Shown one piece after another: positions 34,451 to 45,825 of a stretch of DNA of 64,000 nucleotides. Each line of letters begins with the position of its first letter. The stretch's first letter is position 1. The notes beneath the pieces were generated by a model. It worked only from the letters and a program-made list of their open reading frames with translations, was not told the DNA's origin and did not search any database. Source of the stretch: Emergomyces orientalis (Eukaryota; Ascomycota; Eurotiomycetes; Onygenales; Ajellomycetaceae); NCBI GenBank assembly GCA_002110485.1, contig MOWL01000006.1:124001-188000 (forward strand), written 5' to 3'. A program made the translations under genes and the position numbers.

Positions 34451-35396
34451 TCATCCATTCAAAAAATGTTCTGGCTGGTTTTGGCAACTGGTATTACATT
34501 GTCTCACTTATTCCCCTTTCCCCCTATTTTCCCCCTTACTTTTTTTTTATCTTGCTTCCATCGCTGTTTTGCTTTACTTTGCCCCCCCTTTTTTTTTCCT
34601 CTTTTCCCTACAAAAGATAACCCTATAAGCTATTTTTTTTTTCTGTTCCGCTTATTCCCATTTTTTCCTCTCACTTTCTCCTCCTTTTCTTTTCTCTTTT
34701 TCAATTAAAATTTTATCTTTCAGCATATCCATTTAAAGCAAGCATCTTGTTTGCTTCTTGTTTTGCTATCAATCAATCAGCTCTCTCCTTTGCTGGGACT
34801 TAATATTAACTTAACTTAAGTAATTAAAACAAAATCGTATCTGTTTTTTGAAGCTGCTTCATTCAACTTTTCCACCCTAGTTCTCCTATTTTTCTATCAG
34901 AACCCAAGTGTGGCATTAACTACAGAGCAAAATTTCAGCGGTGTTTATATCCATCGGCTGGCCAATCAAAGCCATCTAATACCTAATAATTACCCAGCCA
35001 TTAACTCCAGTTCGCGAAAGTCCACGTTTTTATGAAATACCACTCCCGTGGCTCAATTTGTTGGTCTAGATCAATCATCCTAAAGGGGGCAAGTTCTATG
35101 GCAACTTTAATGCACGTGACTTCCCGTTTGGAAGAGCCGCACTAGTCCAAATATGGGCTCCCGCCAAAAATCCTCTCATCCAGAACTCCCGAGGTCGTCA
35201 AATTATCTTCATCGTTTTCTTCGCTTCACGTACAGCAAGGGATTTCACCAAAAAACCGGGTTTCTGCGTGAATATCAGATCAATTCCTTGGGCAACTTCA
35301 AAGGAAAGAAAAAAAAATTACGCCTTCCACTCCCTCCATCCCAGTAGAACTCCACGAAGAACAGAAAAAGCAACCACCCAAAAACAAACCGAAAAA
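33663..35396. other. Intergenic, pyrimidine-rich, with poly-A tract
   Basis: 1.7 kb between lrg1-like and rpb4. Strongly T/C-rich on the plus strand (about 34250-34720), with a 28-nt A-run at about 34420-34447 and a GGAT repeat near 34214-34240. No gene seen. Confidence 0.5.
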
Positions 35397-36135
35397 ATGA
35401 CAACTTCCTCTTCCACGGTCCTCCCAGATCCCACGCATCGAAAACGCGAACTGCCCCAGAACGAACTAGAAGCGACTTCGCAACTGAAGCTCGGTGAATT
35501 CCAAAACGTGCCGACGCTTTCGTTATCGGAGGCGCGGTTGGTCATTAATAAGGTGCTAGATCTGAGGAGGAAGGGGGATCATAAGTTTGAGGAGAGGGAG
35601 TACGTTAATTTTTTTAATTTTTAATTTCACTTCTTTCGCGTGGTCTCCTGTGTTTTACGATTGCGGTTTTGGGGTTTTGGGAAGTTGAAGGCCGAAAGTC
35701 GTGTGCGGATATGGATGGAGCAGCATGAACTGGAGTTGAGATGACTCGCTGAGAGGAGGGAGAGCAGAAAACCACGACATTGGTTGGTTTTGCTAATACT
35801 TAATTTCTTCTATTCAGGACCCTGGTAAAAACGCAAGATTACCTCGAGCTCTTCGCGCGGTTCAAGGAGAAGGAAAACATCGAAGCTGTCGAACGGCTTC
35901 TGTCCGCGCATACTGAGCTGGAGCTTTTTGAGCGGTCGCAATTGGGTATGTGTCTTTGCACATGCATATATGTATATTGCCGCAGCATACCTCTAACATT
36001 ACTACAGGAAGCCTCTGCTGTAATGATGCTGAAGAAGCCAAGTCACTGATTCCCAGCATCGGGAATAAGATCTCTGACACCGAGCTCCAAGAGCTACTAG
36101 ATGAATTGACGAAGCTTCGGAACTTTGTGGAGTGA
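35397..36135 (+). CDS. rpb4: RNA polymerase II subunit Rpb4
   Basis: 152-aa stalk subunit that pairs with Rpb7 on Pol II and also acts in mRNA decay. Exons 35397-35599, 35818-35945 and 36008-36135, in phase. ELEATSQLKLGEFQNVPTLS opens the Rpb4 domain; KTQDYLELFARFKEKENIEA and AEEAKSLIPSIGNKISDTEL followed by LQELLDELTKL are the HRDC-like helical hallmarks. The start at 35397 follows an A-rich leader. Length matches fungal Rpb4, which lacks the long insert of the S. cerevisiae protein. Confidence 0.92.
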
Positions 36136-37190
36136 AAAGCTAGAGACACCGCGCTGCGTTTACCTTAACAAAACGTTAATGCGTACATCCCGCCCCTTGG
36201 CTTTTGGCTCCCTGCATGAAATAAAAGATAAAAAAGCGACGGAGCGCGTGCATATGATGGATGGAACTCAGTCGAATTAGCGTTTATGATGACCCATGAT
36301 GAATATATATGATGGCTACTTTCCTTATGGGGATGAAAAAGCAAACTGCAAGGAAATCGAATACGAATATGCTCTACGTTCCCTAGTGCAACTGGGTATT
36401 CCGACTGTTGAAAATGGGTGGAAGGTGTGGTATTGCAACGGGCGCCGTGTACCATAATATGGCAATACCAGTACCTACAATCCACCCACCTGCTATTTTG
36501 CTTTCATCTTGCTAACAGATATAATTCGAATTCCGGCATGGAGGTTGTCCACCCACCCACCCATGGTGAACTACCTCGACCGCCCAAATTTTACACTGAA
36601 TGCCCACCTTGATTGACCGAACACAGTCTCTAAATAACGGATGCTAGTATTTTGGATACGTTCGCCATGTAATTCGGACTGAAGGGTTTCCTCTATACTA
36701 ATTGAAATCTTAGAGCAAGGAAACGGATGGCATGAAACAGAGGGGGCAAATGTTAATGAAGTAATAGACAAATAAACTACAAATGAATGAAGGTTGCAAA
36801 ACTTATTTTTATTTTTCCTTTTTCTTTTCTCCTTTCTGATTATGCGGTAGTTCTTGCTATCTTGTTACCAAAGTATCCAGCAGAGATGCTTCATATTAAT
36901 CTGAACAAACGACGTGGTGGACTTTCGCCCAAAAACGGAGTTTAATGTGGGATATTAACTATAAACGAAAGGAGTAAAAAGGTCCCTCTAAATCGCCATC
37001 TATGTACTACAAATACAAGTACTGAGTATAAAATTATAAAATGAACAAAATATATGGAACAGAAGTTACGTCCCAAATTTCAGAAATGCCAAAACAAATA
37101 AATACGACAAATATGAAAGGTAATTCTCCCTAGAATACTTTCCGGTCGATTCCTAAACCCCGTATGTCCACTTCTATCACAACGTCTCAC
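36136..37190. other. Tail-to-tail spacer, no gene seen
   Basis: 1.05 kb between the converging rpb4 and trm5 genes. AT-rich, with an ACCC repeat near 36548-36562. No conserved reading frame. Confidence 0.5.
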
Positions 37191-38994
37191 TCAACTCTTT
37201 TTAAATGCTACTTCAGCAGGTAACCTAAAAGTGGCACAGAACATCTTCTTAGTCGGCGACACAAGTCTCACGCTCCGAATCTCCAACTCTCGCCCCGTAT
37301 CCTCCGGCGTAATCGTAAAACCAATCCGTTCGGAAATGCGCTCGCATATATCCTTGCGCTCAACCGCCTCATCTTCACTATTCGTCGAGAAGCAATACAC
37401 ATGGATGAGAGGTAGTTTACGGTCGGTGTATGGCTCGAACAGCTCTTCCATGCCAGCGTAGAGGCCGCTAAAAGCGTCCAGGAACTCGATGGCAGTGGCA
37501 GGCAGGTTCATGACGTAGTGGTCAAAGGTTCGCGGGCATGTCAAGTATTCAGTGGTGAACGCTTTTGGTCTCCGTTGGCGGATTTCACTATCTTCGCGAT
37601 CCGCTTTGGGAATCCTGGTGCGGTGGACGACGTTTCTGGGGTTATTTTTGTGTAGTTGCTCGGTGGCGAAACGGATAAAATCGCGGCCGCCCATGTTGTA
37701 GGCTTGCACGTATTCCCTAACTTTGTTCTTTGCGATGCCGTGCTCCATGCGCTCGTAGCCGTACGGGTTCAGATCGTTGGCCCAGACGAACACCTGCTTC
37801 TTTCCCGCGGGGATTGAAAAGGGGCCCACGCCGGCCATCACATCGCAAACAGCCTCGCCCTTTTTGAATCTGCTGACCATCCGCTCATGTTCGGTGGCAA
37901 GACGTGTGTTCCAATATACTTTCGAGTAGTCAAAGGAGAATTCGCAGTCTTGCTCGTGTAAGGTGACAAACATGTCGTCCTCACCTGCAAGTACTTCGTA
38001 TGAGAAAGTGCGGAATTCGCTGTGGGATCCAACGTCATCGGTTTTGTTAATAACTGTCCGGGCTTTCGGGTGTTTGTCTTTCAGAATTTCTCCGAGTAGG
38101 TATTTATATGGTAGGTATTGTTCCCGAAGATTGAAATGCGCTGTAGGTAGAAGTTAAGATTTAGACTTAAGGAAGAGCTCAAATTGACATCGGCAGTTCG
38201 AGGACGTACCAACGTGTCCAACTTGAGTAAAGCCAACAGGCATTTCATTCAACTCTTCATCCGGAAGTATAGAATCGACGATATCCTCTGTACATCAAAA
38301 GAAGTGTTAGTAATCGCGTCTTCCCCGCCCTTCATCCATCACGGCCAAGGACAGACGTACTATAAGTGAAATAATCATAATCGAGCAATAGATTGAACGG
38401 ACGCACGTCCACCGATTTAGCCTCAACCAGCCGCTGGATAGTAGGAGACCACGTCGTCGCATCTATAATTTAGGGAGTGGACAGTTAGCACATCATGTAT
38501 TCAACATAGTATTAGTGGCCAAGCCTCCAACCCTAGCGTGAACGGTCAGAGTAGAGAAAAATAAAACGGCGCGACATACCATCAGCCTTGATATCCTCTC
38601 TAAGTAACAAACATTTCCTGCCTCCCTGCCTCCCGTCCTTTGTCCCATACCAGTGATCAGCAACATTCTCCAACGAGCCCTCCCGCGCTGCGCGCACGGG
38701 TATAATGCGATTCGCCAGCAACAAGTCCTGGTTCTGGATCAGTTCGTTTTTGATGGCACCAATGGATTTCTTGTCAAATACGGTAGCAGCGGACAGGGGG
38801 ACCGTTTTTTTGAAAAAGGAGCGGTCGAGGGTCCGCATCATGCGGTTAACCGGTGCGCGGAACATGTCTGATTCGGAGGTGGGATTGGTGGTCGCGTTTG
38901 GTGTTTTGCTGGCTTTAGGAGGATTTGCGACGGAATTAGGAGTGGGAGAGGAAGCGGATACGGAGGGGGATTGTAAAGTGGCAGTCTCTTCCAT
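37191..38994 (-). CDS. trm5: tRNA (guanine37-N1)-methyltransferase Trm5
   Basis: SAM-dependent enzyme that makes m1G37 in tRNAs, guarding the reading frame; it acts in cytosol/nucleus and mitochondria. Predicted 514 aa from exons 38580-38994, 38361-38462, 38210-38287 and 37191-38140. A Ser/Pro/Thr-rich N-terminus (about 45 residues) could serve as a mitochondrial presequence or extension. The Trm5 body shows DRSFFKKTVPLSAA, GFTQVGHVAHFNLREQYLPY, VYWNTRLATEHERMV, the SAM motif VCDVMAGVGPFSIPAGK, NDLNPYGYERM and the NLPATAIEFLDAF catalytic region. The C-terminus ends in AEVAFKKS. Every hallmark of the family is present. The neighbouring gene upstream is the GRF protein on the same strand. Confidence 0.94.
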
Positions 38995-39633
38995 CTAATC
39001 GCCTTCCTATACTATGTTGGGTATAAAGGTGACAAAGAAGAGGCCGCAGATGGTCGAAAGTCTTGCGCCTCTCCAGATTGGACACGGGGGAACTGTGCCT
39101 GTGAGTAATCTTGGATTGTAATTTGTTAGACCATTATATGAAAATATATATGCGCTGGTAAAATCACATATGCATCTGGCCTTCGAATATAAGAAGCACA
39201 ATTTCAAGCGATGGTCAACAACGTATGTATGTTCTAATCTTCGAGCTGTACGGGGTTTGTTCATCGAGCTTCTGGACGCGGGAAAATTTTGATGCTTTTT
39301 GATATCACGTGGTTTATCTTATCAATCTCCAGATCGCGATAAGCCTTGGAGGAGTATGAAAAGATGTGACAACGAATAATAGAATACTCCTCAAGGTATA
39401 ATGACCGCGGAATCGACCCAGCATATTTAACAAGAAAACTATAACCTATCTCAAAAAAAAAAAACCTTGTGGCTACCAAAACAAAAGAGCGGGGTATCAT
39501 CAATCCATAAAACCCACTTCAACAAAAATAAACACAATTACCTATATATACAGATCCAACTGGAGCAAAGAAGCAGGGGGGGGGAAATATGTATATATAA
39601 TATAACAACAATAAATACACTCATCCAGTGGAT
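38995..39633. other. Intergenic between trm5 and the GRF-protein gene
   Basis: About 640 bp holding the trm5 promoter and the 3' side of the next minus-strand gene. AT-rich; a G-run at about 39576-39584. Nothing else recognised. Confidence 0.5.
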
Positions 39634-41273
39634 CTACCCCTCATCCCTCTCCTCCATTCCCTCCAGCATATTGTATCTGGCCGAATCCCTACTCAACCTC
39701 CCAAGCCTAAACCCCTCCCTCTCCGCCTCCAACACCTCAATCCTCCCCCTTAGCCTCTGTATCTGCGCATCCCTACTCTGAACCGCGGCTCGCGAGATAT
39801 CTCTTGCCTTGACAATTCCCTGCGTACGTAGGTATTCCATGTTCAGGAATGAGACAAGCTCCCGCTTCGCGGCGGGAGGCATGAGGATGTCGTGTTTGGA
39901 GAGGAAAGCGAGGGTTTGGGAAACGATTGTGCCGGTCTTTTGGGGGCTGCTGGTGGATGTGATTGTAGAAGAGACTATGGTAGGGGCGGTGGCGGGGGAT
40001 TCCTTTTCGTTATCGCGAGGAAAAAGAGGTGTTGAGTTGAAGCGGATTTGTGTTGGTGTCGACGGGGCCGCATGGACAAAGGGGTCCGCTATGGTTGTGC
40101 GAGATGGGGTTGTGACGGTATTCTGCCCGTATGTAAAAGTGCTGTGCGTGGTTTGTGGTGTCGAAAAGCGGGATGGGGTTGCGGAAGGTGAATCGTTGGG
40201 CGGCTGATATGGAGCAAATAATCTGGATGAGGTTATGGCAGGGCCAAAAGGATCATCTAACCCTGTTGGATCTCTATCGCGCTGGCCATGCGCTCTAGCA
40301 TCCACACCATCGCCATGGGCCCCCTCGCCCTCATCCTCACTCGCGAATAAGCCTTGCCCATCTCGAAACCACCCAGGGCTTCTACGCGGCGTACTCGGCC
40401 GGAAATTATCCTGTCCCGTCTGCTGTTGCTGTGAATCCACCCGACTAACCAACTGTTCCACAACGCTCCCCTCTAAATCATCGTCCCAACCAAATAAGTC
40501 ATCATCAGCCTCTTCTTCGTCTTCTCTCTTAACAAAGACACCCTCCACTCTACTCTTCTTACTCGGGGATCCCATCCCGCTCACGCTATTCACCCCATAC
40601 CCATAACCCCTCTCATCATCACGGTTCCTCTTCGTCCCGGTCTTGGGTGTCAGCAACCCGGTCCTAACATCGATGGAGGCCTGGGCCATAGGTCGTGACG
40701 GGGTTCTGCTTATGAAACCACCACCAATCGATGAAATATCTGAATTCGTATTCGTATTCGAAGTGGCGCCACCGGTCGCTCCCGTCCCTTCCAGCACCTT
40801 CATCATATTACTCTCCCTAACCTCCGCCTCATCCTCCCAAAGAAAGAAATTGCACCGTTTCCCCTGCGGCTTCGGACATGAATAAACTGCATGTATTAAA
40901 AAGGTAAGAATAAATATTAGCATTCAATCATCCATCTAGCAAATCCAAAAAAAAAAAAAAAAAAAAAGAAAAGAAAAAAGAAAAAAGAAAAAAGAGCGCA
41001 GTTCGACGTTATAGCCAAACAACGGCCATATTGAAGAATGGGCACAAACTTACACCACCGCCCATGATTCCTGCCCCCATTCTTCGTCTGAAAGTGATCC
41101 GCCTGCCGGCGCGGCTCGCAGTTACAATGCCATACACCGTTGACGAATAGGCCACGAAGCGGGACGGCAGTTGAGCGGCTCGGGGTGGAAAAGCCTTGCG
41201 AGGCAGAAGCCGGTTGGTTATTTCTGTTTCGGGTAGACGGGGTGGTGGGCGCGGGATTGTGGCGGGTGAACAT
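39634..41273 (-). CDS. GRF-type zinc-finger protein with long disordered tail
   Basis: Predicted 490 aa from exons 41054-41273 and 39634-40886. A GRF zinc finger spans residues about 39-92: Cys50 and Cys52 (WHCNC), then NGGRNHGRWFYSCPKPQGKR with Cys77, and Cys85 with CNFFLWED. GRF fingers bind single-stranded nucleic acid in APE2, TOP3A and NEIL3; here the finger stands alone at the N-terminus. The rest is Ser/Thr/Pro/Asp-rich and disordered, with a basic KKSR patch and acidic DDDLFGWDDD. It ends in a helical, probably coiled-coil segment (RDAQIQRLRGRIEVLEAERE). Fungal proteins of this layout are common and uncharacterised. Nuclear nucleic-acid binding is inferred; no enzyme domain is present. 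Confidence 0.85.
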
Positions 41274-42253
41274 CTTTGTCCATGCGATGGGCGGTTATGA
41301 GGTGCTGGGAGGATGATTAATCGAATGATTAAGGCTTTCGGACGAGGTGTTTATCGGTGTCAAGTAACGGACAGCGGAGCTAAAAGTGGGCACAGGCTGG
41401 AATGTTGCCCGAAGAGGCTATGATTATCTATCTGCTATCCCGCTACCCTCAAACATGCATCCTCCATAAAGTTGAAATAAATATATAAAAGCAAAGAATA
41501 TATCAGAGAGGGCGAGGCACTAATCCGCACAAACGTTTCAAGGTTGAGTGTTGGCCTGTTGGCTTGGTATCGTCGTTGGCTGATAGTAAATGGTGGTGGT
41601 CGCCATGGGAAACCAATAAACCAAGCAAAACGTCATCCAGATCAAAATCTCGGCTCCGCTTTGAGGCCCAGCCATCGGTGAAGGAACGAGATCAAATTAA
41701 GGTTATTTTAGCGTAACTTTAAATGAGCCTCCGCCCACATCATACGGTCTTGGCAATGTGGAACGCATCACGTGATATAAATATGGGGGACGCGGTGAAG
41801 CAGATTTAAAAAACACTCCAATTTGAACCCGAATCAACAGATGTTTTTTAAGTCTAATGCAATAAAGGTAGGATAATTGGGACCGGGACACTGAACGTAT
41901 ACCCAGCATTCGGAAACTGGGGTGTAATCATTAAGAGTAAAACAACAAAGAAGCGAAAAAGAGAAGAAAAAACGAAACAGAAAAGAGGAGCAGCAGCAGC
42001 CAAGCAGCTAAGTAACAAATCATAAAAATGTCAGGCGTTTAGAAGAATTCAGACACCGAAAAAGTTAGAGGGCCTTGGGCAATCCAAAAATTAAAAATAA
42101 AAATAAAAATGAAAAAGGAAGAAGAAGAAGAACAAGACACATCAATCCAAGAATGGTTGGATCTAAAGGAGGGAGCATAAACGGGGAATAAACCAGACGC
42201 CCGCAAGTGGCCCAAACCCAATAAACCAAAAGAAAGAAGCCCAAACCAAAACC

Positions 42254-42289
<36 letters not shown>

Positions 42290-42324
42290 GAAAGGAAGAA
42301 AGAAAGGAAGAAACCTCCGCATTC
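41274..42324. other. Intergenic, no gene seen
   Basis: About 1 kb between two minus-strand genes. Contains an A-run with AAAAG repeats (about 42258-42295), close to the 3' end of the PX gene. No conserved reading frame. Confidence 0.5.
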
Positions 42325-45300
42325 CTAATCCGCCAGCACCGTCCTCAACATCGCCCCAAACGACTCTCTCAACTTCAAAATCTCCTTGATCTCCGGCTTG
42401 ACAGGTTCACCCGCAGTGCGGCGCAGTCTATCCTGGCGCTTCGAGCGGCGTTTGCGCTCGAGTGAGATGGGATCTAGATCGTCGTCGGCGGAGTCTTCAT
42501 CGTCGGAGTTAGATGCTTCGTCGTCGATTGCGAGGTCTTCGAGGTCGGCCTGTTTATGTTTAAAAAAACAATTTCGTGGATGGTTAGTTGGGGGTGTTAC
42601 AACCAAGTACAATGATATTCCACAATGCAGGAAAAAACAAAAGTAAAGAAAGATGGGAAAATATATATTTTTCTTGCTCACCTCATCCAACCCAAAATCA
42701 CTCCCCTTAAACGTCGCACTACCCGGCATTTCTGCCTCCGCCGACCCACCTATCCCAGACCCCTCCGCCGCCATCTTCTGCCTCGTTTTATCATGATGCC
42801 ACTTCTTCCGATCCGCATGCCACTTAACCAACGAATCAATCTCCTTCATCGCCACATCCGCATCAATCCTCCCAACCCCCACCGCTCCACGGAACAACGC
42901 ATTCATATCCAACTTCCCCCCACTCCACGGCCCATGGCGCAGGAAATGCAGGATATCCTCCAACCAGCCCATCAGTGCGTCGAAGAGGCCATTGTCGTGC
43001 AGATGCACCTCGTGGACGAATTTGTAGAAACTGTGCTGGTGGCGGGCGCAGAGGTCGATGAAGGCCTGCACGGTCTGGTTGGGGTCTGCGGAGACGTCTT
43101 GGCGCTGTGCGCGCTCGATGACGGCGATGGCATCGTCGGCGAATTCGGCGAAGTCGGTTATGCTGCTGTAGACGTTTGCGGATTTGTAGACGCGGACGAG
43201 GGGTTCGTAGAAGATTGTGAAGAGGTCGCGGAATAGTTGGAGGGTTACAGGCTGGTGGAATTAGTATAAAAACCATAATGCCCAAGCGATTTGGATTTTC
43301 ATACCTCTTCAATAATGCTCAACATCATGGCCTTATCACGTTGTCGAGTTAACATTTTCAACAGCTGCTTCAAGTACGCAAACCATTGCGCCCCATGCTG
43401 CATCTCCATATCAAGCTGCGTGTGAAATATATTAGCATCTACCCAAAAAAAAACAAAAAAAAAAAACCCCCCAGGAGGGGAAGAACGCAAACCGACATTT
43501 TCAACCGTATTAACCCACGCAACATACGCATTAAAAACCTTCTCAATTTGCCCCGGGTTAAGCTCCGGCTCAATATAATCCGACCTCAAAATCGTAACCA
43601 CAATGTCAACATCATCTTCTTTTGCCTCCCGTCTCAGCTCATCCTTCACCTCCTCGTCCGCTGCCGTGAAAGCCCGCAGCTTATTAACAAGCACGGGATC
43701 GTCAATCTTAGCACTAAGCCCATCTATTGAGCGCTGGAAGGTCTTGATTCCGTCGTGGATGGCAAGGGAGAAGATGCGTTGGAGTAACGAGCGGGAGCCG
43801 AAGGGTTGGGCAAGGAAGAGGTCTAGCACGCCGGACATGACGGCGGCTGGGTTGGCGATGCGGATTACGTTTTTCATGATGGTGTAGGGGACAAGGGAGT
43901 GGATGCGCTTTGCTTGGGCGAAGAGTTCGGGAGAGTTGTCCTCGGCTAGGAAGAGGTGATAGATCGTCGCAGCAACCCTGGGAGATAGTTAGGTATCATT
44001 GGGATTGTAAGATATGGAATGTAAGATAAAACATACTCAATTCGCAGCCATTCCGCGAACTTCTGATATTGTGGACTTAACTCCTCAACAGAATGCTTCG
44101 CGCGGATCTCCTGGAACAGTTTCGTCAAGCCGTCTATTTCGAAAAAGTTACCATAGTTAGCTCGTGATCTGCATACCATTATCGTTTAAGAAGCGCACTT
44201 ACTATTCTCAACAATATCCTGCCGAAACTGCTCCATATAAACATCCAACTCTTGCGCCCTCTTCCTCGCAATTTCATAAAACTGCCTCTGCTCCTCAATC
44301 CGCTTCGCATCCAAATCCTTCCTGCGCTGAATATCGGTAAGTTCCTCCTCGTTCAGCGTGATGGGATCCGCTGTGAGAAATTCCTCCAGCGCCTTCGATT
44401 CCGCAATCCGCTGGTTTTGCAGCAGCGTGCGCAGGAACGCACGGAGAGATACCCGCTGTTCCTCGCGGTATAGGGATACCGTCGTTTCCGGGACGAGTTC
44501 GCCTGAAGCGCGCGGGGTAGTGGTTGTTTTCAGTTTCCGGGTGAGTGAGGAGCGGGATGAGGAGCGTTTGTCGTCCGGGTTGCTGACGGTGAGGGTACGC
44601 GAGGAGCGAGAGTCATCTGCGAAATTGACGTCTTGGGTTGAGATGGATGAGATGGATGAAGCATCATCGTCGCCGCCTCCCAGAATCGCAGAGGAAACGG
44701 AACTCTTGTTCTTCCTTGGCAGAGGTGGGAGGATTTTACCGGGCATTTCGGTACGGAGGCGTTTGTGGAGTTTGGCAAATTCACCGAACCGTCGACCAAC
44801 GTAGTGATCAGGCTTGCCGTGCTGTCTCACTCTGAGAATGAATTCCTAAACGAAAAAGAAAACAAGAAAACGAGAATATTAGTATCCCTCCCAGCCAAGC
44901 TCTTACAAAATTTAAAAGAAGGTTCCATTTGAACATACCGCATGCTGATGATACCTAACCGTCCGCTTAACCAACGTAGTCCGGGCACCAGCAACATTCA
45001 CATCCCAGCCGTGTATAGCGTGGCCCTCCGGAATATTAACAAGCAAACCCTGTTCATTAGCGCTGCGATCCACCACTTCCATTTCCGAGAAGCGGATGCG
45101 TTCCTCATAACCGGACGCAGTGGGAATGCCAGAGACCATCATGAGCTCGACCAGCTTTTCGCATTTCAGCGCCAACTTGCGCCGCTTCGTCTCTTCATGC
45201 CTGTCTTCGCTGGAGGAGATGTGTTTGTTCGCGAAGGACTCGAGGAACTATTTTTGGCCATCATATGGATGATAAGCATTACGTCTTTCTCTTTTGTATT

Positions 45301-45825
45301 AGCATAAGATAAGAGTCAAGACATACCATCTGCAACTTATCCTGCCAAAACTCCTTCTCCTTGGCCTGGTCGAGGAACGGGAACTTGCGCACATGCTGGA
45401 CGAAAATGAACCTGAGGATGGGCAGCTCGGAGTCTATAGGTGCAATCTCTCCGAATTCCGACTTGAAGGGGGCTCCGAAGCGACGGAGGGCGGTGGGGGA
45501 GTTGAGTTCTGCAATCTCATCGCGGACTTGAAGGGAGATCAATTCGCGCTTGAGGTCTATTGTTTTGAGTTTTTTATTCCCCTCCCGGGTAAGTCGGTTA
45601 GGATTTCGTCAACCAAAAAATAAAAAAAGAGAGAGAGGGGAAATTTCCCGAAAACTAAATTAAATTGAAATCGCAAGTGACATATATTGCGTGAAGGGGA
45701 GTAAAAAGGTGCTAATTGGCGGGGTAATTTGGGGATTTGATATGTGACTTACAATGTTCCTGTTTGCCAGTCAAGATCTGGCCTGGGGGAGGCGCGGGCG
45801 CAGGAGCAGGAGTGCCATTTTCCAT
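42325..45825 (-). CDS. PX-domain protein with PXB region (YPR097W/Lec1-like)
   Basis: Predicted 912 aa from nine exons: 45753-45825, 45327-45556, 44939-45247, 44203-44845, 44037-44133, 43497-43977, 43305-43415, 42682-43251 and 42325-42549, all in phase. Residues about 24-130 match the PX-associated PXB region (YLKRELISLQVRDEIAELN, FIFVQHVRKFPFLDQAKEKE). A PX phosphoinositide-binding domain follows (RRFGEFAKLHKRLRTEMPGK then ILPPLPRK), interrupted by a Ser-rich insert. The helical C-terminal region is like that of yeast YPR097W/Lec1, a protein linked to lipid traffic at ER, mitochondria and lipid droplets. The tail has an acidic Ser/Asp stretch and basic RSKRQDRLRR. Exon 6's donor (GTCGGT) is weak but supported by phase. 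Start ATG at 45825 gives a short Pro/Ala leader. Confidence 0.87.

Noticed and set aside
34214..34708. Plus-strand Phe/Leu/Pro-rich frame resembling membrane helices
   Set aside because: Direct translation of a pyrimidine-rich tract with a poly-A insert; not a transporter.
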